The position numbers and the translations under genes were made by a program. A stretch of DNA of 64,000 nucleotides from Pseudomonas shirazensis (GTDB lineage Bacteria; Pseudomonadota; Gammaproteobacteria; Pseudomonadales; Pseudomonadaceae). The DNA is taken from contig NZ_JABWRD020000001.1 of NCBI RefSeq assembly GCF_014268785.2, forward strand, positions 1,191,001-1,255,000, read 5' to 3'. The notes beneath the pieces were generated by a model. The model saw only the letters and a list, made by a program, of their open reading frames with translations. It had not been told where the DNA came from and ran no database searches. Positions 1-7,386 of the stretch are shown here, one piece after another; position 1 is the stretch's first letter; each line of letters starts with the position of its first letter.

Positions 1-2
1 CG

Positions 3-365
3 CAGTCGACCGCTGAAATCCAGACCATGATCGAGCATCTGCAAGGCCAGTCCGAGGCTGCGGTGAAAGCCATCGATACCTCCAGCGAGGCCTCGCGCCA
101 GACTGTCGCGCAGGCCCGCGAAGCCGGTTCCAGCCTGGATGCGATCAGCCAGGTGCTGAACAACCTGACTGCGCTCAACGCCTCGATTGCCAGTGCCACC
201 CTGCAGCAATCGCACGTGGTCGAGGAGATCAACCGCAATGTCACCGACACTGCCGGGCTGTCGCTGGAAACCGCCGAGGCGGCCCGCCAGTCAAGCGCTG
301 CCGGCCTCGCCCTGGGCCAGTTGAGCGAAGAACTGGAACAACTGCTGCGCCAGTTCCGGGTCTGA
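3..365 (+). CDS. Methyl-accepting chemotaxis protein, C-terminal fragment (starts left of window)
   Basis: The frame is open from base 3 to the TGA at 363-365, so this is the last 120 or so codons of a longer gene. The visible protein is almost all helical and rich in Ala, Ser, Gln and Glu, with segments such as EASRQTVAQAREAG and VVEEINRNVTDTAG. These are typical of the distal arm of the cytoplasmic signalling hairpin of chemoreceptors, after the conserved tip. Chemoreceptors of this family pass ligand binding to CheA/CheW at the cell pole. The sensor and membrane parts are outside the window, so the ligand cannot be guessed. No CheB/CheR-docking pentapeptide is seen at the C-terminus, which ends in LLRQFRV. 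Confidence 0.85.
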   Translation, partial: QSTAEIQTMIEHLQGQSEAAVKAIDTSSEASRQTVAQAREAGSSLDAISQVLNNLTALNASIASATLQQSHVVEEINRNVTDTAGLSLETAEAARQSSAAGLALGQLSEELEQLLRQFRV

Positions 366-482
366 CCGCTGGAGCCACTGGATCAGCTCTTGTCAACTGA
401 TCCAGTGGCATTACGCAGACAGCTACACCTGCCCCGCCCCACAGGCTACAATCGCGCCCTTCCCCTGCCCCAAGGATCGCCG

Positions 483-1049
483 ATGTCCGGCCTGGAACTC
501 TTCGCCGCCGCCCTCGGCGTCATCGCCGTATGGCTCACGGTCAAGCAGAACCCCTGGTGCTGGCCGATCGGGCTGGTGATGGTGGTGCTGTACAGCTGGG
601 TCTTCTATGAAGTGAAACTGTACTCGGACATGCTCCTGCAACTGATCTACGCCGTGTTGCAGCTGTATGGCTGGTGGCAGTGGACTCGCCCTGGCCATCG
701 CGAAGACGCCCGCCAGGTCTCGCGCCTGCAGACCACACCGATGCTGACCGGGCTGGGCCTGGGCCTGCTGGCCAGCCTGGCACTGGGCGCAGCGATGGCG
801 CACTGGACCGATGCAGCGCAGCCCTGGCTGGACGCAGCGCTGACCGGCTTCAGTCTGGTGGCACAGTTGTGGATGGCGCAAAAGCGCCTGCAGTGCTGGA
901 CCTTGTGGATCGTACTGGACGTGATCTTCGTCGGCCTGTTCCTGTACAAAGGCCTGTACCTGACTGCCGCGCTGTATGCACTGTTCACGCTGATCGCCGT
1001 ACGTGGCTGGTTGGAGTGGCGGCGCGACCCTGCCCTGGTGCAGGCATGA
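483..1049 (+). CDS. pnuC: PnuC-type nicotinamide riboside transporter
   Basis: Predicted 188-residue inner-membrane protein with about seven hydrophobic segments. Tryptophan- and tyrosine-rich motifs (WLTVKQNPWCWPIG, LQLYGWWQWTR) are the hallmark of PnuC, which lets nicotinamide riboside (or a related vitamin nucleoside) enter by facilitated diffusion, with phosphorylation inside trapping it. I chose the ATG at 483, preceded by AAGGATCGCC. An in-frame TTG at 390 would add 31 polar residues that do not look like PnuC. The stop codon overlaps the start of a nadR-like kinase gene (ATGA), so the two are translationally coupled and the substrate is probably nicotinamide riboside. PnuT thiamine transporters are similar, and are the main alternative. 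Confidence 0.88.
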   Translation: MSGLELFAAALGVIAVWLTVKQNPWCWPIGLVMVVLYSWVFYEVKLYSDMLLQLIYAVLQLYGWWQWTRPGHREDARQVSRLQTTPMLTGLGLGLLASLALGAAMAHWTDAAQPWLDAALTGFSLVAQLWMAQKRLQCWTLWIVLDVIFVGLFLYKGLYLTAALYALFTLIAVRGWLEWRRDPALVQA

Positions 1050-1597
1050 AGGTACTGGTGCTGTGCGGTCCGGAGTCCAGTGGCAAGAGCTGGCTCAGTG
1101 GCGAAATCCAGGCACACTTCGGCGGCGAACTGGTGGGCGAGTACGTCCGCCACTTCATCAACGAGCAAGGCCGGGATACCTGCTTCGCGGACATCCCGGC
1201 CATTGCCCGTGGGCAGCTGGCCTGGGAAGACAGCGCGCGGACCCGCCAGCCTGATCTGTTGATCCTCGATACCCACCTGCTGAGCAACATGCTCTGGAGC
1301 AAGGCATTGTTCGGCGATTGCCCGCCTGATATCGAACAGGCGCTGTTGGCGCGGCGCTACGACCTGCACCTGCTGCTCGACCCGGCCGGGGCCGACTGGG
1401 TCGCCGATGGTCAGCGTTGCCAGCCGGATCTGCACGAGCGTCAGGCCTTTTTTGCAGACAGCCTGGACTGGCTGCAACGCAACCAGCAACCGGTGCAAAT
1501 CATTGGCGGCAGCTGGCCGCAACGCAGCGCTGCGGTTTTGACTGCAGTCCAGCGCCTGCTTGATGGCAAATCGCCGGCCTGCGCTACCGAGTGTTAA
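1046..1597 (+). CDS. NadR-like ribosylnicotinamide kinase (P-loop ATPase)
   Basis: Predicted 183-residue soluble protein starting MKVLVLCGPESSGKS, with the Walker A loop GPESSGKS at residues 8-15. The sequence then runs GEYVRHFINEQG and LLILDTHLLSN, as in the C-terminal kinase domain of NadR. This domain phosphorylates nicotinamide riboside to NMN with ATP. The N-terminal repressor and adenylyltransferase parts of enterobacterial NadR are absent, so this is a stand-alone kinase domain. The start overlaps the pnuC stop by four bases, which supports uptake and trapping of nicotinamide riboside as one pathway. A kinase for a different vitamin nucleoside remains possible. Confidence 0.8.
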   Translation: MKVLVLCGPESSGKSWLSGEIQAHFGGELVGEYVRHFINEQGRDTCFADIPAIARGQLAWEDSARTRQPDLLILDTHLLSNMLWSKALFGDCPPDIEQALLARRYDLHLLLDPAGADWVADGQRCQPDLHERQAFFADSLDWLQRNQQPVQIIGGSWPQRSAAVLTAVQRLLDGKSPACATEC

Positions 1598-1896
1598 CTC
1601 GCTGACACACCGAACTGGGTCCAAGTCCCTGTGTTTACGTGCCCTGCGGCGTAAACAGCGGTGCTGTCACGTTGGTGATACAGCTTCGACCAAACGCCGT
1701 TCAGGTATGGCCAGAGCCGATGCGTCGCTTGTTTGTCCGGGAAACTGTGTCAGTGCTGAAACAGCTGCTGCGATGCGTAGACAGCATGTGGCCGTAGCTA
1801 ACTGATTCCCAAGCAATTAGTAAAAGCGGCACGGCTCCTGCTCTCCTCCTTCGCAACGCTGATCAGGGCCAGCGATCCGAAGAAGGAATTGCCACC
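1598..1896. other. Intergenic region upstream of the fap operon
   Basis: This 299-base stretch has no convincing coding sequence. It holds an inverted repeat (TGTTTAC at 1632-1638, GTAAACA at 1651-1657) and a sigma-54 promoter candidate at 1827-1842. The inverted repeat lies about 170-195 bases upstream of that promoter, a usual distance for an enhancer-binding-protein site, but could equally be the end of the nadR-like transcript. It is not followed by a T-run. Confidence 0.5.
1827..1842 (+). promoter_or_regulatory. Candidate sigma-54 (RpoN) promoter for fapABCDEF
   Basis: The 16 bases CGGCACGGCTCCTGCT match the consensus TGGCACGrNNNTTGCW at all but two fixed positions and keep the diagnostic GG-N10-GC spacing (GG 1828-1829, GC 1840-1841). 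The predicted transcription start, about 12 bases past the GC, is near 1853, leaving a leader of about 45 bases before the fapA GTG at 1897. The site is read from sequence only; no activator gene is adjacent. Confidence 0.55.
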
Positions 1897-2334
1897 GTGG
1901 CGACACTCGATAAAGGCACCTTTCACCTGTTACTGGCAGGTTGCGCCCTGGGGGCAAGCCTGGCGCTGCCGGCCCAGGCCGACAATGGGCTGATCGTCAT
2001 CACCCGCGACGTGCAGACGCGCAATGCAGTGCGAGCACCGCTGATCCCCGATCCGAGCCCAGTCACCGTCAACACCAACCCTTCCGCGCAGATCCTCAGG
2101 CAAACCAACGAGCTCAGCGATGGCGACTTCGCCTCGATCAGCAGCGGCGCAGGCATCAGTTCGCTGATCACCCAGCAGACCACCAACCTGGGCGGCAACA
2201 TCAGCACCCAGAACCAACTGCCGAATCTGGCCGGCGGACGTTCCACAGGCTCGGGTAGCGGCATCGCCAACATGGTCAACTCCAACGTGCAGCAAGGCCT
2301 CGGCGTACTGAAAAGCATCGGCGGGGGCCAATGA
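1897..2334 (+). CDS. fapA: Functional amyloid operon protein FapA
   Basis: Predicted 145-residue exported protein. It starts with GTG at 1897, chosen because AAGAAGGA lies about seven bases upstream. A signal peptide of about 28 residues ends LALPAQA-D. The mature part is Gly/Asn/Gln/Ser-rich with no Fap-type repeat. In the known fapABCDEF operons FapA is a small periplasmic protein that affects how much FapB and FapC enter the fibril, probably as a chaperone. Identity is set mainly by position: first gene of the operon, one base before fapB. FapA sequences are poorly conserved, so the name depends on the downstream genes. Confidence 0.85.
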   Translation: MATLDKGTFHLLLAGCALGASLALPAQADNGLIVITRDVQTRNAVRAPLIPDPSPVTVNTNPSAQILRQTNELSDGDFASISSGAGISSLITQQTTNLGGNISTQNQLPNLAGGRSTGSGSGIANMVNSNVQQGLGVLKSIGGGQ

Positions 2335-2335
2335 C

Positions 2336-2908
2336 ATGAAGCGCTCATTGCTGATCCTGGCCACGCTCCTCACAGCCCCTGCGTTCGCCCAGTCACCCAT
2401 CGTCAACAACGCCAGCATCGACAGCTCCGGCGCCCAGTACCAGGGCAACATGGCGGTCAACCAGGCTGCGGGGGATTTTTCTCAGCAAGCCAACGCCCGC
2501 GCCCTTGCCAATGGACACGGCGCCAGCGCCACCACGCAGATCCGCCAGCGCCTGCACACCACGGTAGACGCAAACATGGAGGCCACTGCCAGCATTCAAG
2601 GCAACGCCTTTACCAACGGCAACGGTGTTCTGGGGGTAAACCAGAGCAGCGGCGCCAGCAACCAGCAAGCCAATGCGCTGCGCATCAGCATCAGTGACCA
2701 GCCGCAAAGCATCGACGACAGCGTCCTCATGCAACAGAACGTGGCGCTGCTCAACAACTCCGATCCAGCTGACCCGAACCTTGGCAGTCGCCAGGTCACT
2801 ACCGGTAACCAGGCATTCACCGGCAGCCGTGGGGTCATTCAGTTGAATCAGAGCGCCGGGGTAGGAAATCGAACGGCCAACACCCTGAGCGTCCGGGTCG
2901 TGGACTGA
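2336..2908 (+). CDS. fapB: Minor amyloid subunit / fibril nucleator FapB
   Basis: Predicted 190 residues with a signal peptide cleaved after about residue 18 (TAPAFA-QSP). The mature chain carries three Fap repeats, readable as GNMAVNQAAGDFSQQANA (about residues 38-55), GVLGVNQSSGASNQQANA (about 97-114) and GVIQLNQSAGVGNRTANT (about 165-182). Linkers are rich in Gln, Asn and Ala. In known systems FapB nucleates FapC polymerisation and is a minor fibril component. The repeats resemble those of the following FapC. The gene starts one base after the fapA stop, so the two are probably co-translated. No cysteine is present in the mature chain. Confidence 0.92.
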   Translation: MKRSLLILATLLTAPAFAQSPIVNNASIDSSGAQYQGNMAVNQAAGDFSQQANARALANGHGASATTQIRQRLHTTVDANMEATASIQGNAFTNGNGVLGVNQSSGASNQQANALRISISDQPQSIDDSVLMQQNVALLNNSDPADPNLGSRQVTTGNQAFTGSRGVIQLNQSAGVGNRTANTLSVRVVD

Positions 2909-2959
2909 CCCAAACAGGTAAGAACAACACTTAACCTAAAATAAGTACGGAGAATCACC

Positions 2960-4396
2960 ATGAAACCTTCGATGGCAATCAAGCCTCTGGTTTTCGCAAT
3001 TGCTGCGATCATGGCTGTAGCTGTACAAGCTGATGATCGGCGTGGCAACGGGCATGGCAATGGCAACAACAACCAGCCCCGCACGACCATCATCCCTATT
3101 AGCGCAACTGCCAATGCAATCGACCGCCAAAGCAGTACAGGCAACACGATTCACAATGAAGGTACCATCAACGAAGCCGAAATGAGCAGCTCCGGCTCCG
3201 GCGCGAGCGGCAACGTCGGCGTAAACGTTGCGGCCGGTAATGGCAACCAGCAGGACAACGCCGCGGCCATCGCCAACGCTGCTTCTGATTCCAGCCTGGA
3301 CAACAGCTTCGTGTTCGGCACCGCTACTGCCACCGCCGACGTCAAGCAGTACAGCAATAACAACAAGGTCAACAACTGGTCGACCCAGAGCTCTGCGGTG
3401 ATGTCCGGTTCGGCGTCTGGCACCAGCGGCAACGTCGGTATCAACATTGCCGGCGGCGACCTCAACCAACAGAAAAACACCATGGCGATCGCCAATACCA
3501 ACTCGCCTATCGGTAACTCGGTCGCCACTGCCCGCGCTGATCAAAACGGCCCAGGGCTAACCGTCAACAACCGTGCAGATCGCAGCTACACCGTCGAAAC
3601 GCTGAGCTTCACCACCTCCTCCAGCGGTTCGTCGTCACGCGAAGGCACCTTCAATTCGACCGACGATCGGAGTTCCTCGTCGAGCCTCAACCTGAGCGGC
3701 TCCAACGCCGCCGCGTCGAGCGGCTCGCACAGCTCCAGCGCCAGCGGATCGAACAGCTGGTCAGCCAGCGGCTCGGGCAGCGCCAACGCCAGTGGCTCCA
3801 ACAATGCCAATGTCAATGGCTCGGCCAGCGGCAACGCCAACAGCAGCAGCTCGGCTTCGCTGAGCGCAACGCTTGCCGCCGCAGCCGACGCAGCGCGTTC
3901 GGTGACCTTCACCAACGGCGACCGTGAACGCACCCGCAGCGAAACCGCCAGCGGCTCGCTCAACGCCTCGCTGGACGCTTCGGTCGATACCTCGCACCAG
4001 ACCAGCTACGATTCTTCGTTCGAAAAATCCTTTGGCTCTTCGTATGACAAGTCGCGTGACTACTCCTACGACAAAGCCCGCGATTCTTCCTACGATAAAT
4101 CCCGCGAGTCTTCCTACGAGAACGCTTCTGCTTCTGCCTATGAAAAATCAGTCGAGGCGGCTTCCGAGTCTTCCAACGACATTTCCAAAAGCTACAGCGA
4201 AGCCAACTCGTATGACCTGAGCAACACTGTTTCCTTCCAGGTCCTGACTCCTACCGGCTGGGCCAACCCTGTGACCAACACCGCTACCCTGAGCGGTTCG
4301 GTCAACGGCGGCAGCGGCAACCTGGGCGTCAACGTCGCATCCGGTGTCGGCAACCAGCAAAGCAACTCGCTGGCGATCTCCAACACCTCGTTCTGA
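2960..4396 (+). CDS. fapC: Major functional amyloid subunit FapC
   Basis: Predicted 478-residue exported protein with a signal peptide ending AVAVQA-DD (residue 24). Three Fap repeat cores are seen: GNVGVNVAAGNGNQQDN (about 84-100), GNVGINIAGGDLNQQKN (157-173) and GNLGVNVASGVGNQQSN (453-469, almost at the C-terminus). Repeats 1 and 2 are separated by about 55 residues, but repeats 2 and 3 by about 280. The long linker has a Ser/Gly/Asn/Ala-rich part (216-305) and a tract of five eight-residue units around SSYDKSRD (360-399). There is no cysteine anywhere. FapC is the main fibril subunit of the biofilm amyloid, carried through the outer membrane by FapF. RBS ACGGAGAATCACC precedes the ATG. Confidence 0.93.
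   Translation: MKPSMAIKPLVFAIAAIMAVAVQADDRRGNGHGNGNNNQPRTTIIPISATANAIDRQSSTGNTIHNEGTINEAEMSSSGSGASGNVGVNVAAGNGNQQDNAAAIANAASDSSLDNSFVFGTATATADVKQYSNNNKVNNWSTQSSAVMSGSASGTSGNVGINIAGGDLNQQKNTMAIANTNSPIGNSVATARADQNGPGLTVNNRADRSYTVETLSFTTSSSGSSSREGTFNSTDDRSSSSSLNLSGSNAAASSGSHSSSASGSNSWSASGSGSANASGSNNANVNGSASGNANSSSSASLSATLAAAADAARSVTFTNGDRERTRSETASGSLNASLDASVDTSHQTSYDSSFEKSFGSSYDKSRDYSYDKARDSSYDKSRESSYENASASAYEKSVEAASESSNDISKSYSEANSYDLSNTVSFQVLTPTGWANPVTNTATLSGSVNGGSGNLGVNVASGVGNQQSNSLAISNTSF
4037..4156 (+). repeat. 24-bp tandem repeat encoding octapeptides in FapC
   Basis: Five imperfect 24-base units encode SSYDKSRD, YSYDKARD, SSYDKSRE, SSYENASA and SAYEKSVE. The third to fifth residues (Y-D/E-K/N) are best kept. 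Units 1-4 are closest at DNA level; synonymous differences show they are not a fresh expansion. Such in-frame repeats can change number by slippage or recombination without breaking the gene. Confidence 0.8.
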
Positions 4397-4407
4397 GTGT
4401 TGTCTCG

Positions 4408-4431
4408 AAGGCCCCCTGCCAAGGGGGCCTT
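4408..4431 (+). terminator. Terminator-like hairpin between fapC and fapD
   Basis: A perfect 9-bp stem AAGGCCCCC (4408-4416) / GGGGGCCTT (4423-4431) encloses the loop TGCCAA. It is followed by TCTCACC, so the U-tract is short and the hairpin may be a leaky attenuator. It lies 12 bases past the fapC stop and 26 before fapD. Partial termination or protection of the upstream mRNA end would give much more FapC than secretion machinery. Confidence 0.7.
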
Positions 4432-4457
4432 TCTCACCTGAAGCAGAAGGCCCAATC

Positions 4458-5138
4458 ATGCGCATTATCGCCCTGGCGTGTTTGCTTTGCCTGGCCAGCC
4501 TGAGTGAAGCGGCGCAAATGCCACTTTCCGTGCTGCCCAATGGTGCGGTGGTGTACAAACCCATTCAAAGTGTTCGCGAACGCAAGTTCGCTGACCTGGT
4601 GCAGCAGAAGACCGACTTCAGCTGCGGCGCAGCAGCGCTGGCAACCATTCTGCGCCAGGCCTATTGGCTGGACGTCAACGAAGAACAGATCATCGAGGGC
4701 ATGCTTGCCCACGCCGATCAGGACATCGTCCGCGTGCAAGGCTTCTCGATGCTGGACATGAAGCGCTACGTGGAAAGCCTGGGCATGCGCGCTCGCGGCT
4801 ACCGCGTCACCACCGACACTTTGAACAGCATCCGTATCCCGGTCGTGGTGCTGATGGATATCCGCGGTTACAAGCACTTCGTGGTGATGCAGAAGGTCGA
4901 CAAGGGCTTCGTCTATATCGGCGACCCGGTCCTGGGCCATAAACGCTACAAGACCGAAGATTTCATCAAGGGCTGGAACGGCATTATCTTCGCCATCATT
5001 GGCCAGGGCTACGACAAGAGCAATGCCCTGCTCAACCCACCGCAACCTTTGACTGCCAAGAACCGTGTCAATGGCTTTACCCCGCTGCAAGACGCCGAGT
5101 TGATGGACTTCGGCTTTATCCAGAGCGACTTCTTCTAA
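4458..5138 (+). CDS. fapD: FapD, C39-type cysteine peptidase-like protein of the amyloid system
   Basis: Predicted 226 residues. I chose the ATG at 4458, which gives a signal peptide (MRIIALACLLCLASLSEA); earlier in-frame starts lie inside fapC. It has a bacteriocin-processing (C39) peptidase fold signature: catalytic Cys56 in DFSCGAAA, His140 in GYKHFVVM and Asp156 in YIGDP, so the triad looks intact. In Fap systems FapD is a periplasmic protein thought to process or regulate the exported subunits; its substrate is not established. Unlike C39 domains of ABC exporters it has no attached transporter. It follows the hairpin after fapC. Confidence 0.92.
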   Translation: MRIIALACLLCLASLSEAAQMPLSVLPNGAVVYKPIQSVRERKFADLVQQKTDFSCGAAALATILRQAYWLDVNEEQIIEGMLAHADQDIVRVQGFSMLDMKRYVESLGMRARGYRVTTDTLNSIRIPVVVLMDIRGYKHFVVMQKVDKGFVYIGDPVLGHKRYKTEDFIKGWNGIIFAIIGQGYDKSNALLNPPQPLTAKNRVNGFTPLQDAELMDFGFIQSDFF

Positions 5139-5175
5139 CACTAACAACAGGGGCATCAAGCTCCGGGAGCACGCG

Positions 5176-5922
5176 ATGAAGATTTCACTGTGGCTGGCAC
5201 TGACCTGCCTCGCCGTCAGCCTGCCAAGCCATGCCCAAGTACTGCAACCGATCGAACTCAAGGATCAGGAACTGGCCAACCTGCGCGGCCGCTACGTGCT
5301 GCCGGGGCGCATTGTCAGCTTTGGCCTGGTCATGAGCAGCACCTGGGAGAACGCCAAAGGCGAGGTGATCGGCGCACGCTCGACGATGCAGATCCAGCAA
5401 TCCACCATCAAGCCGCAGTTCTATGTGTCCTTGATCGACGAAAAAGGCACCGGCACAGCTTCGACGCAAGCCCCTGGCACTGGCACCGTGACAGGCGGCA
5501 ACGGGCTCAACAGCACCACCGGCGTCACTCAGGTAGTGCGTGCTGCTGGCGATCACAACACCGCCTACAACGATGTCGACATCAATGTCAGCCGCGGCAA
5601 CCAGGCTCCTGCCAGCGAACCCCAGGGCCAGGTATTAGCGGCCGGAACACAGTTGGTTGGCGCCAACGGCGCAGGCTCATTGAGCGTTTCTTCAAGCGGT
5701 TCCGGAATTCAGCTGAACATCGCTGCAGGCAACAACCAGGGCAGTACAGTGCAACGTCTGGCCCAAGGTGGACTGATGCAAAACACCACGTTGCTCGGCG
5801 CTGGCAACCAGGTTCGCAACATCACCTCGCTCAATGTCGTACTGCGCGACAACGTCGCCGGCGCGGGCGCCATGAACGGTAATCTGGACCAGCTCAAAGG
5901 CATTCGCACTCTAGGATTCTGA
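5176..5922 (+). CDS. fapE: FapE, secreted accessory protein of the amyloid system
   Basis: Predicted 248 residues with a signal peptide ending SLPSHA-Q (about residue 20). After a more compact N-terminal part (LKDQELANLRGRYVLPGRIV), the chain becomes Gly/Asn/Thr-rich. It contains two stretches that echo the FapB/FapC repeat, GVTQVVRAAGDHNTAYNDVD and GIQLNIAAGNNQGSTVQ, spaced about 60 residues apart. FapE is known as a minor extracellular component of Fap fibrils. The ATG at 5176 follows CTCCGGGAGC. The gene lies 37 bases after fapD and 46 before fapF. Confidence 0.88.
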   Translation: MKISLWLALTCLAVSLPSHAQVLQPIELKDQELANLRGRYVLPGRIVSFGLVMSSTWENAKGEVIGARSTMQIQQSTIKPQFYVSLIDEKGTGTASTQAPGTGTVTGGNGLNSTTGVTQVVRAAGDHNTAYNDVDINVSRGNQAPASEPQGQVLAAGTQLVGANGAGSLSVSSSGSGIQLNIAAGNNQGSTVQRLAQGGLMQNTTLLGAGNQVRNITSLNVVLRDNVAGAGAMNGNLDQLKGIRTLGF

Positions 5923-5968
5923 TCTACGCTCTGTCTCATCATACGTAGTCAGAAGGGACGGCTAACCC

Positions 5969-7252
5969 ATGCATCGATTGACCACGATCAGAGCTATCGT
6001 TTGTCTGAGTAGCCTGACTCCGGCCACATTGCTTTACGCCGCTGCCGACCCCCAGGTCGAAGCGCTCAAACAAGAACTGATCGAGCTCAAACAGCGCTAC
6101 GAGGCGCAGCAGAATGCGCTGATGGTGCTTGAACAACGAGTGCGTCAGGTTGAAGCCGCGCCCCCGGCCGCGCCACCGCCCAAGCGCCTGACCCGTTCCC
6201 CTGCCGAATCGGTCAAGGGTGGCCAGAGCGTAGCCGCCGGCGCGCCAGGTGCATCGGGTAGCTCGTACGGGCAGTCTCTGCAGGACGACTCGGAGCCGGC
6301 GCAGAGCGTTTCCAACCTGTATGACGAGGCCAGCGGCTTCTTTGGCCGCGGCAAGTTCAGCGTCGAAACCGGCATCACCTACACCCACTACGACACCCGC
6401 GCACTGACCCTCAATGGCTTCCTCGCGCTGGATTCGATCTTCCTCGGCAACATCAACCTGGACCGGATAAAGGCCGACAACTGGACCCTCGACCTGACGG
6501 CGCGCTACAACCTCGATCAGCGTTGGCAGTTCGATATAAACGTGCCAGTGGTGTACCGCGAGTCGACCTACTCTTCAGGCGGCGCTGGCGGAGCCGGCCC
6601 CGTCACCTCGGATGCCACCGTGACGCGCGACCCGACCATAGGTGATGTCAACGTCGGCGTTGCCTACAAATTCCTCGATGAATCGGAAGACTGGCCGGAC
6701 GCGGTATTCACCCTGCGAGTCAAAGCCCCGACCGGCAAGGATCCGTACGGCATCAAGCTGGTCAACGACCCCACCAACGACAACCTGTCGGTACCCGAAA
6801 GCCTGCCGACCGGCAACGGTGTATGGGCGATCACGCCGGGCATCTCGCTGGTCAAGACCTTCGACCCGGCGGTGCTGTTCGGTAGCTTGTCTTATACCTA
6901 CAACATGGAAGACTCGTTCAGCGACATCAGTGCCCAGGCCAACAGCAAGGTGCCGGGCGACGTCAAGCTGGGCAACTCGTGGCAGATCGGTGCCGGTATC
7001 GCCTTTGCCCTGAACGAGAAGATGAGTATGTCCTTCTCTGTGTCGGACCAGTTTGCCAGCAAGAGCAAGATCAAGCCTGACGGTGGCGACTGGCAGTCGA
7101 TCAGCAACAGCGACTACAACGCTGCCAACTTCAACATCGGCATGACCCTGGCTGCGACCGACAACCTGACCATCGTGCCGAACCTGTCGATCGGCCTGAC
7201 CGACGACTCGCCAGACTTTTCCTTCAGCTTGAAATTCCCTTACTACTTCTGA
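5969..7252 (+). CDS. fapF: FapF, outer-membrane amyloid secretion channel
   Basis: Predicted 427 residues: signal peptide (about 1-25), a coiled-coil segment (about 30-65, [16 protein letters not shown] onward), a Pro/Ala/Ser-rich linker (to about 115), then a beta-rich domain of alternating hydrophobic/aromatic residues ending in LKFPYYF. The terminal aromatic residue is typical of outer-membrane barrels. FapF is known to form a trimeric 12-stranded pore with a helical plug and a periplasmic coiled coil; it exports FapA-type subunits to the surface. All these parts are recognisable here and the length is normal. It is the last gene of the operon, followed by a terminator. Confidence 0.93.
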   Translation: MHRLTTIRAIVCLSSLTPATLLYAAADPQVEALKQELIELKQRYEAQQNALMVLEQRVRQVEAAPPAAPPPKRLTRSPAESVKGGQSVAAGAPGASGSSYGQSLQDDSEPAQSVSNLYDEASGFFGRGKFSVETGITYTHYDTRALTLNGFLALDSIFLGNINLDRIKADNWTLDLTARYNLDQRWQFDINVPVVYRESTYSSGGAGGAGPVTSDATVTRDPTIGDVNVGVAYKFLDESEDWPDAVFTLRVKAPTGKDPYGIKLVNDPTNDNLSVPESLPTGNGVWAITPGISLVKTFDPAVLFGSLSYTYNMEDSFSDISAQANSKVPGDVKLGNSWQIGAGIAFALNEKMSMSFSVSDQFASKSKIKPDGGDWQSISNSDYNAANFNIGMTLAATDNLTIVPNLSIGLTDDSPDFSFSLKFPYYF

Positions 7253-7264
7253 TCCGGCAAGCAC

Positions 7265-7292
7265 ACGCGGGCGCTTCGGCGGCCCGCGTTTT
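7265..7292 (+). terminator. Terminator of the fap operon
   Basis: Stem ACGCGGGC (7265-7272) / GCCCGCGT (7282-7289) with a nine-base loop, followed by TTTT. It starts 13 bases after the fapF stop, so it is a convincing intrinsic terminator. Confidence 0.8.
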
Positions 7293-7386
7293 GGTTACTT
7301 GCCTTGTCGAATCCGGCCTCGCCGAGCTACGCCTGTTATCATCCAACAGATTTGTGTGACTGTTTGATGGCAGGAAGGACGCTTTG

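Noticed and set aside
390..482. N-terminal extension of PnuC from TTG 390
   Set aside because: The extra 31 residues are polar and no ribosome-binding site precedes the TTG; ATG 483 has one.
4037..4156. Possible CRISPR-like repeat array
   Set aside because: Units are 24 bases with no spacers, in frame, and encode FapC octapeptides.
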